64,000 nucleotides of DNA from Symsagittifera roscoffensis (lineage: Eukaryota > Xenacoelomorpha > Acoela > Convolutidae). This document shows, one piece after another, positions 34,246 to 45,484 of this stretch. The notes under the pieces were generated by a model that did no database searches, was not told the DNA's origin, and saw nothing but the letters and a program-made list of their open reading frames with translations. Location: assembly GCF_963678635.1 (NCBI RefSeq), contig NC_087070.1, forward strand, positions 8,344,539-8,408,538. Direction: 5' to 3'. The number at the start of each line of letters is the position of its first letter. Within the stretch, counting starts at the first letter, position 1. The position numbers were made by a program, and so were the translations under genes.

Positions 34246-37200
34246 CTCCGTTCGACCGTTTCGGTCAAATCAAGAGTCAAGCATCTCAGCCCGGGTTTAT
34301 TAGTTTTCAGATGCTTTTCAGATGCTTTTCGAAGAAACAGCGGAATATTCAAGCTATAGTTGGTTTTTTTATTCAGTCAAAGTAATCGTTTCTGGAAAAA
34401 ATTTCAAGTGTTAAGACACATTTTACATCATTTTCCCCATTATTTTCAAAAGTCGATAAACGTAGTCATAAGCAGTCGAATCATTAATCATGATGATTTT
34501 TTTGTTGTTTTTTTTGTCTTAAAATTTGTGTTCATAATCAAACTTAAAAACTCACGGTTGATTTATGACTTGTTTTTAAAAATTTGTAAGTTCAGTTTCT
34601 GTCCTTTGTTAGAAGGAAGGATTCTATTGAACAGCAAAGCTGTAAAAATTACGACAAATTTCAGTAAAGGATTTTCTATTTCAATTTTCCGAGCAAAAAA
34701 AACTTTATTTTTGGACCCAGTTTTCTCAAATGACTTTGAAATTATCAAAAAAAATTGCCAATCTTAAATTGTCCTTTAAATTTGAAAAACGATAGGGTCA
34801 TGAACTTTTCTGCTTTGGTGTGTTTAATTTAAATTGTTTGTCAACTTGTAAAAATCCGGGGGTTTGAAAATTGCTGATAAGGCTATGCTCTGGACTAATT
34901 TATGCGTGCTGTATAGATTTTTTTACGATGCTGAAAACTTAACGCAAATTTTTTACTTATCATTAAGAAATTGTTGCAATTTGGTCGCATTAATTTCGTG
35001 CGATTGCCTTGATGTTTTTAGACATGATATTAGATAATGTCCAAAGTTTTTGGTGTGTTAATTTTTTTCACCAAAAACACTCTGATACCAATTAGGGGCA
35101 GTTGGGAGAATTAGGGCTTTGCGGAACATTGGTTTTCTTTTTAGTAAATAAGTTTTAAACTATCAAGTTATAAAAAGGAAAATTAGTTTGACGTCTGGGC
35201 TATAAGATACTTAATTTCGCCGAGTTGTTATATTAGTGGTTGGTTTGTCATACATATACAGTCAACCAAGCAAAAAGAGCTTATTTTTTGAAAAAAGTTT
35301 ACTACGTTATGAGTAAATTACTTCAAGAATTATCTATTAAAAAGACTTTCTTCGAGATCATTCTTAAATTTAAATGAAAAAAATTAGAAAAAGGCCAGAT
35401 ATTGCCTAAAAACTAATTTTTCGTTTCTTCGGGTCTTAATAACAATCCGTCAATTGCAAAATGGGGAAAATTTGTTCTCTTTTTGCAACTTTTAGATAAC
35501 CGGCTTAAGTTATCAGACCAGTATATTATTCCTCTCACTTATAAGAAAACATGTTTGGAACAAAATTGCTCACTACTGAATGACTGATACTTTAATTATT
35601 CTGAAAAAGGATCTTTACTTGGTCCACGAAACTGAAGTTTAATAATTTTTATAGTTATTCGTATTACTGAACGAAAAATCAGTTGCATTTCGAAAATCAA
35701 TTGATTGAACAGTCTGAACATAGCGTTTTGAATGGTCTGAAGATGATAAATTTTGGTCCTCGCGGTCTGAACAAAAAACCACGACCTGAACTTGGGTTGC
35801 ATTATCAAAAATCAAATCGATTCCTGTTAATTCTGTTTAAAACATGAAAACCCCATGGGTTTTAGTTAGTTTTTTTTCTATTGTAGTCTTTTTGATGTAA
35901 ATGCTGAAGTACGTTGATTTTTAACATCAACAAAACAATGTTTGTTGAAGTCTCGAAGAGAAAAAACTTATTGTTCCGACTTTCGATACGAAAGTAACGG
36001 AATATTTGTGCTTGGAGTGGGTTTTTTTCTTCACACAAATTTTGAGTTTTTAACTAACCATTTTTGACGGAACTTTTTTTTTTAAATATCATTGAAAAGG
36101 TGTTGTTGTCTTGAGCTTAAATTTGAAAAATTTGATCATTTTTTTGTAAAGTTATGGGGGTTCAAAAATTGCCATTTTGACAATTTGGGACAATTAACGC
36201 GCGATATATTTCGCGCTATTAATGCGTAAGCGTAGATTTAATCTTTCTTAGAAAACGTTCCAAATTGGTTGGAGAAAGCTCGTTGTTCCGACCTTCGATA
36301 CGAAAGTAACGGAATATTTGTGCTCGGGGTTGGTTTTTTTCTTCAGACAATTTTCGACTTTTTAACTAACCATTTTTGACGGATTTTCTTATATCGCTTA
36401 GCTTAAAAATGAGCCTAAAAAATTGAAAAGATATTTCTTCTTTGATCTTTTTTTGTAAAGTTATGGGGGTTTAAATATTGGAGTTTTGGCCAATTTGGGA
36501 CAATTAACACGCGATATTTTTCGCGCTATTGATGCCTAAGCAGAGATTTAATCCGTCTTCGATATCGTTCTAAATTGGTTAAAAAGAAGCTTATTTGCCA
36601 TAATTGATTTGTTACAAGGAGCGAAATATATTCTTTTGTTTTTATATAGCGTGTGGGGGATGATTTTTACTATAAAAATTCAAAATTTTTTCACTGTCCT
36701 TTTTAATTGTTTTTAAAAAAAAAACTAAGTGATTTTCATTCATATGGGTCATGATGATATTTTTTTTTTCAGGTAAAAACTTTCAAGTGCTTCAATAATC
36801 AAAAAAACGAAGTTATATTTATATGTTTAATTATAGAAATATGTTTAAATAAAATTATACAATATCAATCTTGTTATATTGCCATTCTTCTGTGCACATT
36901 CCCTTTCGTTCCATGTCCCGCCCGATTCTCAGGGTCCAGGGCAGGGTCCGGATAGATCTCTACTTCTAATATTGCATTTTGGCCTTCGGAGGACTTTTGA
37001 CTCCTGGTTTCAACTTTTCCGCCTGAAACTTTCTTCACTTTGTTGTTCCGGGTCCTTGCGAACCTTTCAAAAAAAAGTTTCGCTCGTTGATATTCTTTGT
37101 TTCTTTGGTATAAATTTTCTGGAGCCATCACTTAGTTTAGGTATCCTCGAGTTGTCTAGACTCATTTTTGATTTATCACTTCTTACCGCTTATACACTCA

Positions 37201-37449
37201 ATTCGTTTACATCGGTTTTTTATTGTCTGGCTACTGATAAAAATAACACAAAACAAAAAAATCCGAAAGTTTCACTTAAGTAGTGACCATCTATCCTTTT
37301 AGGTTATCACAGTACAGCGTGTATACAATTTATTCACAACATATGATTGTTGGTTATTGGATATGAAGCTAACACAGACTGATGATATCAATATATCTAC
37401 AAAATAGTGTACTCACTACCCAGTCAAGAACAATTATTGAGGATTTAAA
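34246..37449. repeat. Duplicated block R2
   Basis: This copy follows R1 in direct orientation. It contains a ~190-bp stretch at 35526-35715 absent from R1, two satellite units starting at 35971 and 36283, a gag fragment and leader DNA. Its right end meets R3 at GGATTTAAAA/CGAAAG. Confidence 0.8.
36879..37165 (-). pseudogene. Gypsy gag N-terminal fragment, copy 2
   Basis: Same fragment as at 33440-33729, starting at an ATG at 37165, with the same 8-A frame break and the same truncation point. It lacks a 3-base insertion present in copy 1. Confidence 0.75.
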
Positions 37450-38930
37450 ACGAAAGTAACGGAATATTTGTGCTTGGAGTGGGTTTTTTTCTTCACACAA
37501 ATTTTGAGTTTTTAACTAACCATTTTTGACGGAACTTTTTTTTTTAAATATCATTGAAAAGGTGTTGTTGTCTTGAGCTTAAATTTGAAAAATTTGATCA
37601 TTTTTTTGTAAAGTTATGGGGGTTCAAAAATTGCCATTTTGACAATTTGGGACAATTAACGCGCGATATATTTCGCGCTATTAATGCGTAAGCGTAGATT
37701 TAATCTTTCTTAGAAAACGTTCCAAATTGGTTGGAGAAAGCTCGTTGTTCCGACCTTCGATACGAAAGTAACGGAATATTTGTGCTCGGGGTTGGTTTTT
37801 TTCTTCAGACAATTTTCGACTTTTTAACTAACCATTTTTGACGGATTTTCTTATATCGCTTAGCTTAAAAATGAGCTTAAAAAATTGAAAAGATATTTCT
37901 TCTTTGATCTTTTTTTGTAAAGTTATGGGGGTTTAAATATTGGAGTTTTGGCCAATTTGGGACAATTAACACGCGATATTTTTCGCGCTATTGATGCCTA
38001 AGCAGAGATTTAATCCGTCTTCGATATCGTTCTAAATTGGTTAAAAAGAAGCTTATTTGCCATAATTGATTTGGTACAAGGAGCGAAATATATTCTTTTG
38101 TTTTTATATAGCGTGTGGGGGATGATTTTTACTATAAAAATTCAAAATTTTTTCACTGTCCTTTTTAATTGTTTTTAAAAAAAAACGAAGTGATTTTCAT
38201 TCATATGGGTCATGATGATATTTTTTTTTTCAGGTAAAAACTTTCAAGTGCTTCAATAATCAAAAAAACGAAGTTATATTTATATGTTTAATTATAGAAA
38301 TATGTTTAAATAAAATTATACAATATCAATCTTGTTATATTGCCATTCTTCTGTGCACATTCCCTTTCGTTCCATGTCCCGCCCGATTCTCAGGGTCCAG
38401 GGCAGGGTCCGGATAGATCTCTACTTCTAATATTGCATTTTGGCCTTCGGAGGACTTTTGACTCCTGGTTTCAACTTTTCCGCCTGAAACTTTCTTCACT
38501 TTGTTGTTCCGGGTCCTTGCGAACCTTTCAAAAAAAAGTTTCGCTCGTTGATATTCTTTGTTTCTTTGGTATAAATTTTCTGGAGCCATGACTTAGTTTA
38601 GGTATCCTCGAGTTGTCTAGACTCATTTTTGATTTATCACTTCTTACCGCTTATACACTCAATTCGTTTACATCGGTTTTTTATTGTCTGGCTACTGATA
38701 AAAATAACACAAAACAAAAAAATCCGAAAGTTTCACTTAAGTAGTGACCATCTATCCTTTTAGGTTATCACAGTACAGCGTGTATACAATTTATTCACAA
38801 CATATGATTGTTGGTTATTGGATATGAAGCTAACACAGACTGATGATATCAATATATCTACAAAATAGTGTACTCACTACCCAGTCAAGAACAATTATTG
38901 AGGATTTAAAACCAAAAACGAAGAAAGGTA
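37450..38930. repeat. Duplicated block R3 (tandem copy of the right part of R2)
   Basis: The sequence from 37450 repeats R2 from about 35989 almost base for base (offset near 1460). It includes two satellite units and the gag fragment. Unlike R1 and R2 it runs on into the full Gypsy leader, so R3 is probably the source copy. The near identity marks a recent tandem duplication, or an assembly duplication. Confidence 0.85.
38340..38636 (-). pseudogene. Gypsy gag N-terminal fragment, copy 3, attached to its leader
   Basis: It starts at an ATG at 38636 with MSLD. The K-V-E-T-R-S-Q-K motif and the acidic stretch after it match the first ~90 residues of the gag at 57826. The frame break and truncation are as in the other two copies. 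It is the only one of the three followed, on its 5' side, by an entire leader and primer-binding site. Confidence 0.8.
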
Positions 38931-41619
38931 AATAATAACTTTTTCCAAAGACTGAATTTGTATTGCCCTTGGTCTGTCGCAATTCCATATTCGAACTTGT
39001 TTCTAAAGAAAGAGCTTTCCCTGTTCAGTGGCGCACTAAACAGACAAAACTTAAGGGCAGTATTTTTCTCAAGCGGGCGAATATTGCACCCACCGAATCC
39101 TGTGTTACTTATCTGCCTTCGGATTGCCCGAGCTAGACCTACTAAAATCCTCAAGGCAACCACTTTTTCAAAAATTAGTTTGGTATTTAAACTCTGTTTT
39201 CAGTTAGACTTAGAGTCGCAAACCTCCGGGCTTAGACCTGTTTTTGTTTTACTATGGTTTTTTTTCAATTTTTGAATTAAAGGCAAGTTAACAGTGCAGT
39301 CACTGGTTTCTAGCCTGATTCCTAATATTCTAATACTCTTCACTATGTATCTCACTTTCGTCTACTTACGTTTGGGGATCCCTGTAGCCACGTTCGTTAG
39401 ATATATTTATTAAAAAATGATATATCTGGGACCCCTCCGGATTGACAAAAATTAGGACCCTTCCCGAATGGCAAAATAGGACCCCTCCGAATTAAGACCC
39501 CTCCGGATTGGCAAAAAAGGACCCTTCCAGATTGGCAAAATTGGGACCCTGCCGGATTGGCAAAAATAGGACCATTCCGGCTGGGCAAAATTGGGATCCT
39601 TCCGGATTGGCAAAAATAGGACCCTTCCGGATTGACAAACTTGGGACCCTTCCGGATTGGCAAAATAGGACCCTTCTGGATTGACAAAGGTGGGACCCTT
39701 CCGGATTGGTAAAAATAGTTTTTCCGGGCGTTTAAAAACCACACCCAAACACTTCCTGATACGGTTTCCGAGCCTAATATGCTATATGAACTAACTAGGA
39801 AGGGTATATTCCGGCCCTAGATCCTTCCGGATTGGAGCTAAGCTGCTGATTTGACGATTTTCCTTAACTGTGAAGGGTCTTATGACTAGCCTAGTTTGAC
39901 TCGACTATCTCTTTCTGGGTTCCTTAGCCCTTCATTTTTGTCGATAACAGCGTAAAATTGCGTTATTTAACCGTTACTACCGTTTGGTAGGTGTATAAGT
40001 GCTTTCCGAAAAAATTTACAAAACTTGAAAGGTCTACCTTCACAAATTGGTAACTTTGCTGAAAACAATCTTAAAAATTTTTTATCCTTTTTTTTTCAAA
40101 AAAAAACTTTATAAGTAAGCTCGCCTAACTTCTGTTCTAACGATACAAAGTTCAACTGAATCTGTCCAGTAGTTCTAAAGTTATTAACCAAAACGTCTTT
40201 TCTTCAAAAACAAAAAATTTTCGATCTTATAGGTTCTTCCTAACTTTTTTCGCAATTCTTGTCTTATTGACCTAAGAATTATTGATCCGAGCTTAGAAGG
40301 CCTATACTTTTCTAGATCAATGCAAAAAACCCGATCTAAAATGTCCCAGTTGAAAAAATTTGTCAAAAACATTGCTGTTTGGACCCCTCCGGATTGATGA
40401 ATCCACTAAATCAAACACGTTAAGTTCGATTTCATTGGGGCCCGGAAGGTTATTGGCAAACAGTTTTTAAACATGTCGATTCATTAGTGAGAGTTTTCCG
40501 AATAACTATTTCTATTGTCTTAAGTCAAAAATTTCAAAAAATTTTCTTATTTTGTGGGTTTCGTTTTTTTTAAAATAACCAAAAGTTTGATTTCAGCACC
40601 CAATTAGTTCCAACCACGTCCAAACTAAATTTAACCGTTTCTACTAATTTTACTAGTACAGTACAGTTACGATGTAACTCACTAGTTTAGCGCTTTTTAC
40701 CGTTTCAAAAATATCAATAATTCAAAAATCGCGATTTGTGGGGGATCAAAATATCACTATTTTGACCCTAAAAACCGGTCTGTTTACTATGTTTTTCACT
40801 GAAAAACGATAAAGGAGTAATAATAGAGGCAGTATAAATAGTAATACTAGTAATTTTATACCCCTCCGGGTTTTTTCAATATCTGAATTAAGGTGCTTAA
40901 ATCGGAAACTCGCAACTCGGTGGAGGGTCACTTCAGTGCAGTCACTGTCGAGCCCCCCACAGATTGATATCTTAATTTGTGTACCAAAAGGGATAGAAAA
41001 ATTGTTAACGATACCCAACAGTCGATTGTTGTTGTCCTTGAGACCCTTCCTGCTGCTCCTTGCACTGCTTGCCGGATCAGTCTTCCGCTCTGATCCCGAG
41101 ACCCTTCCGGATTGAGAGCAAATTAGCAATAAACTGCTCAAAAACTCAAACAACCATACAGTACAAACACCAGAAACGGGCCACAATTTTGATCCTAACG
41201 ATCGTTTTTGATTTAAATGACTGCAACAATAAAATATCTAACAACAAAAAACGGGAGGGTCGGATCACATCTCGTCTGGGTTGATGAATTGTACATATTT
41301 TAAATTTAAAAAAAAATTTTTTTTGTTTTTTCGGTAATTTCTTTTTGTTTTTGGTTTTTTCTTGGGTACTATTCTACTTTTTCTTTCGTTTTTTGTATAT
41401 CTCCCCATCCTTCACGATCCGAATTCGCGAATCCCCCCATCTTTCACGATACGTGAATTTTCGGTCTTAACTAGGTTAAAAAACTAAATCGGGGAATCTG
41501 GAAGGCTTCCGCAATCCGAGGTACCCTTCCGCCCCTGTGCTAAGGGTTTTATTTAGAGCATCCACTCGGCGCGGAGTGCTCGTTAATGGTTCTGCCGATC
41601 ATGATATAAAAAAGACTAA
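38637..41619 (-). mobile_element. Leader region of the minus-strand Gypsy (about 3 kb)
   Basis: It is inverted relative to 54941-57825 along most of its length. Examples are the segment with GGGCTCGACAG / CTGTCGAGCCC and the ATCGTTAACAA segment near 41000 and 55600. It holds no convincing ORF but has many copies of GACCCYTCCGGATTG, which is AATCCGGARGGGTC in element sense, including the array at 39429-39715. Small frames within it (for example 38906-39163 and 40746-41186 minus) lack domains. Confidence 0.7.
39429..39715 (-). repeat. 12-copy, ~25-bp motif array in the Gypsy leader
   Basis: GGACCCTTCCGGATTGGCAA-type units begin near 39430, 39456, 39480, 39497, 39520, 39545, 39570, 39596, 39620, 39645, 39669 and 39694. 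In element sense each is CAATCCGGAAGGGTCC. Because 25 is not a multiple of three, the overlapping minus frames (39397-39748) are by-products. The core TCCGGA is palindromic, which suits a protein-binding site. Confidence 0.85.
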
Positions 41620-41634
41620 CATCCAGGAGCGCCA
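41620..41634 (-). promoter_or_regulatory. Primer-binding site of the minus-strand Gypsy
   Basis: On the minus strand it reads TGGCGCTCCTGGATG. It starts 12 bases after the LTR end ...TGTTACA at 41647, the same spacing as in the two neighbouring elements to within a base. Confidence 0.6.
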
Positions 41635-41646
41635 ATAAAACATTTA

Positions 41647-42008
41647 TGTAACATTCGCCCGGAAGTACATATCAACTGAAAATAAAGCTAGGTTGTAACA
41701 AGAATGGCTAGCGTCTAAACACAGCTCTAGATGCTTTTAACCGTCTCTGCCAAAGCCAGTTCTTTGTGTGGTCCTTTCAACATCGTAACGCGCAACAAAG
41801 TCATTACTGTTTTTGGGCTATCGGCCAGAACGCACAGATTAACTTAGTTACATGCAAAATTGTGAGCTCCTGGCTGGGTCTCAGTATCCCTAACCACGAG
41901 GTCACTCCTAAAAACAGGGCTACTACTTATTTATTATATTACTTTTGTTTTTGTTCAGTAGATAAAAATTATCAAATCCATCGGAGATTGATCAACCTTT
42001 CCCTCAAC
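41647..42008 (-). mobile_element. Truncated LTR (3' part only) of the minus-strand Gypsy
   Basis: On the minus strand it ends ATGTTACA at 41647. It is inverted relative to about 54545-54913 of the right-hand LTR, sharing TTTAGACGCTAGCCA, CCGGGCGAATGTTACA and GGGATACTGAGACCCAGCCA. Homology stops at 42008, exactly where the next element's LTR begins, so that insertion or a recombination removed the rest. Confidence 0.65.
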
Positions 42009-42919
42009 TGTGCCAGTCGGTCATATTTGGAAGTTTGACCTTGAGCAATGTTTAGATTTGATTTTTCAGTCGCGACAACTGAAAATAAGAGAAAATAAGA
42101 TCTGAAGAATCGAACTACAATCGCGGAAAAGTAGTCCAAAAAAAGGAGCGTGAAATTATTTTTCGCAATTTCGCCATATAAATCGAACAAGAGTAGAGCT
42201 GTCTTTTTCTTGACAAAGAATCGAGAGTGACGGGAACAAATAGTGACGAGAACAAATAGAGAAGATTGAGTGGACCAGAGTGAACCTTGCCCAATGTCTT
42301 ATTCTTGGCAAAGGATCGAGAGTGACGGGAACAAATAATGACGGGAAAAATAGAGAAGGTTGAGTGAACCAGAGTGAACCTTGCCCAATGGTCCAAAAAG
42401 AAAACTTACGTCTTGAGTTGAAACTTATTCATTTCAAACTTCTTGAGTAAATTTTGATAACCGGAATAATTCTAGAGATACTTGATAATTTAGTTACACA
42501 ATTCTAGAAGTTGTGTCGGTATGTAGGTACCCAATTTAAATTTCTTGGGTGTGTTTTACATTATTATGTTGAGTTAGGGAGAGTTTTAGGTTGTTCCATC
42601 TTAAATGGATCAAGGGTCCCCTGTCTAAAAAAAGTAACTGTATACGTAAGGTTCCGACCCTGTTTTTAACGGCGTTAGCGTGTTTTAGGTATTTTGAGAT
42701 CTGATCATGGGGACGTTCTTATTTCTAGAGGGGGGGGTATTTTGGTAGTAGCCTTTAAGCGGTAACGCGGTTCGAAGTCTCATGTCGCAAGCGAACCGAG
42801 TTGGCTCCGACCGCTTGAGGTAGAAAACGCAAGAGATATTGTCCCTGACTCTTGAGCCAATGGTTATAGGGCCTATTTTTCTTTGACCTCATTTGTGACT
42901 TAAGTAGGCGACTGTTACA
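42009..42919 (+). mobile_element. 5' LTR of a plus-strand Gypsy-type element
   Basis: It starts TGTGCCAGTCGGTCA, matching TGTGTCAGTCGGTCA at 53272, and ends GACTGTTACA. The first ~720 bases align well with 53272-53984; after that the two LTRs differ. It is shorter than its partner (911 versus 1642 bases). TG...CA ends and a downstream primer site support the call. Confidence 0.7.
42201..42391. repeat. 95-bp tandem duplication in the LTR
   Basis: Two units begin GTCTTWTTCTTG at 42201 and 42296. Each holds ATCGAGAGTGACGGGAACAA and GTGAACCTTGCCCAATG. The homologous place in the right-hand LTR (53517-53640) has one unit. Confidence 0.75.
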
Positions 42920-42930
42920 TAGTGTTTTTA

Positions 42931-42945
42931 TGGCGCTCCTAGGTG
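42931..42945 (+). promoter_or_regulatory. Primer-binding site (TGGCGCTCCTAGGTG)
   Basis: It lies 11 bases after the LTR end and differs at one position from the site at 54926. Confidence 0.6.
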
Positions 42946-45484
42946 TTTTTACGACGTAATGACTACGGAATGCAGCTCCGGGCTACATGCCCATTCTAGA
43001 GTACCGGTGGTACGATTCAACAGGAACGTATTCACCTTCTGGTTGTACCGTGATAGCTTGTTAAGAAAACTCGAAAAAAATTTCCGATGCGTTTTCCGAA
43101 ACGAGGCCTAGCTAACCGAGTAATGGGGGCAACTAGGGGGACAAAAAACGGGTAAAAGACAAAAACCGAAACAAAAACCAAAAAAGATTAGAAATAGGAA
43201 CAATAAACTATATAAAATACAAAAAGGACAGTGGCTTTGACTTTCAAAATAGGTAGGGCAAACCTTAATTTTAATTAAAATAGTTTACACATACTGTTTT
43301 CAATAAGGCCGATCGTCTCGATCAAACCAGCAACGTTGAACAGCGTCCCGAGCTAGTTTTCAGATAGCTTATGACATCAGCGGACCACTGAGAGACTTGA
43401 CTGGAACAGGTGACCAGCCAAGTGGGAAAGTGGCACTCGGGATAGAGACCTCAGAGACAGAAGACACCCGACTGTGGGAAAGAGACAGCCAGCAATGTGA
43501 TCAAGGCAGAACAGAGCAAACGGAGGAGGGTTCATATAGGTGTTCTGTTTGGTCAAACGGGTATCGTTCAAATCGGTTTTACAATATAGGAGATAAGTGT
43601 AAGTTTGAATAAGCGAATACCCACTGTTTTGAGGAAACGTTTTTACTTGAGCAGAGTTTGGTAACAGGTTCTACGGATTTCTCACAAGAGGTTTAGCACC
43701 CATAGCGCTTAGCGTAATTTTCGGATTAGGTAGGGGCTAGATAGGGGGGAGGTTAGCAGGGGAGCTTGCTAAGATAGAGGTTGGTGGTTGAAAATTGTAA
43801 AAAGAGGGGCTTTCTTATAGTTACTTAACAATCGATATCGTCGATTTAGTTACATTAGAACAACTGAGTTGAAGACTCACAACAAGAGTAGCAACGCGAA
43901 GGTACTCGATAGCGAACTCGTATTAAGGCAGGTAACCTGGCCGGATCGGGTGGGGAGATCGGAAATAGACAGTTTTTGGAACCCAAAAAGGTGAAAACCC
44001 CATAAGACCACTACTAGGGGGGAGGAAAAACGCAAGACAGTCAGGTAGCAGACATTTTTTTTTACGAAAGGCAAGCATTGTCGAAATTGCATTTTGGGTA
44101 TACAAGTTTTTCTTGTTTTTGTGATTTTTTCTCATTTGATTTTTACGGTTTTTGGGTTTGACTTTTGCTGAATTTTAGTCAACAGCGATCATAAATAAGC
44201 TTAAAAACAAGTCGTATTTCGACTTGAATTGGCAATAGGAAACAAAAGGAAATTACAGAGGACTTAGAGAAGAAAAATTTAGATTGACAGAATCAGGTTT
44301 TGGGGATTTTTTACACAAGTTCTAGAGGAGGTACTGGGATAGTGGACTGGATATCCTAACACTCGAGTTAGGGTAGAGGGAGATTCGACAAACGAGTTCC
44401 GGACAGGAAGTGGTACTGGAAGTTCGGATAAAGAGTTTTAATACCTGGGCTACAGCAGTGGAAGCAGCACAAGAGTCTTGGTGGCAGTCCTGGGATAGTG
44501 ATCTAAGGGTCCTAACACCTGAGTGCTGGGAGAGTGATCTAAGGGTTCCAAGAATCTACCTAAGGATCACAACACTCGAGCGAAGGGTCCTAGGACAGTA
44601 CAGAAGGGTCCCAAGACCCTGCCTAAGGATAACAACATTTGAGCGAAGGGCCCAAGACCCTACCGGAAGGTACCAACACTTGAGCGAAGGGTCCCAGGAC
44701 AGTACCGAAGTGTCCTAGGACAGTACAGAAGGCTTAAGACCCTACCTAAGGATAACAACATTTGAGCGAAGGGTCCCAAGACCCTACCGGAAGGTACCAA
44801 CACTTGAGCGAAGGGTCTCAGGACAGTACCGAAGTGTCCTAGGACAATACCGAAGGCTCCCATGACCCTACGTAAGGATCACAACACTCGAGCGAAGGGT
44901 CCTAAACAGTACTGAAGGGTCCCAAAACCGTACCTACGGATCACAACACTCAAGCGAAGGGCCCTAGGACAGTACAGAAGGGTCTCAAGACCGTACCTAA
45001 GGATCACAACACTCGAACGAAAGGTCCTAGGATAGTAAAGAAGGGTCCCAAGACCGTACCTAAGGATCACAACATCTGAGCGAAGGGTCCCAAGACCCTA
45101 CCGGAAGGTACCATCACTTGAGCGAAGGGTCACAAGAATAGTCCCAATACCCTACCAAAAGATACCAAGACCTGATCGAAGGGCCGCAAGACCTGATCAG
45201 TGGGTCCCAACTTTTAGTTTAGGTCTCCAACTCTCGGAGAGACGAACTTGACTGTTTTTGTTTTATAAATAATAGATTAGGGATTTTTTCTTATAATTTC
45301 AATTAGATTTTACATAAGGAACTTGAATATATTAAAATTATAGATAAAGAAAATTGTTTATAAAAAACATGGAAAAAAGAGCATCACTAACAGAAAGGAA
45401 AGGAATAAGACTTAAGCAAAATCAAACCTCATTGCAACGGAAACTAACACCAACAAATTAGAGAGTAATGAGGAAAAATATTTT
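42946..45484 (+). mobile_element. Leader region of the plus-strand element (2.5 kb)
   Basis: No convincing ORF lies between the primer-binding site and gag. The layout parallels the other leaders (an A-rich CCAAAAA/AACAAAAACC stretch near 43150-43180, a repeat array near its 3' end), although direct sequence similarity is low. Confidence 0.55.
44480..45215. repeat. Composite minisatellite of GAAGGGTCC... units
   Basis: Alternating sub-units repeat through the stretch: CTCGAGCGAAGGGTCC, TAGGACAGTACAGAAGGGTC, CAAGACCCTACCGGAAGGTACC and CTAAGGATCACAACA. They are spaced about 20-25 bases within a ~60-85 bp higher period. It occupies the same relative place in its leader as the TCCGGA arrays do in the neighbouring elements and shares the GAAGGGTCC core. 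Confidence 0.75.

Noticed and set aside
39429-39715. Regularly spaced repeats resembling a CRISPR array
   Set aside because: The unit period is ~25 bases with short, similar spacers, in a eukaryotic retrotransposon leader with no cas genes.
39397-39748. Two overlapping minus-strand frames with repeated NPEGS / SGRVP / IRKGP units
   Set aside because: They are by-products of a 25-bp tandem array read in different frames, not a repeat protein.
44660-45070. Minus-strand frames with periodic hydrophobic repeats (LGHFGTVLRPFAQVL type)
   Set aside because: Translation of the composite minisatellite on the opposite strand.
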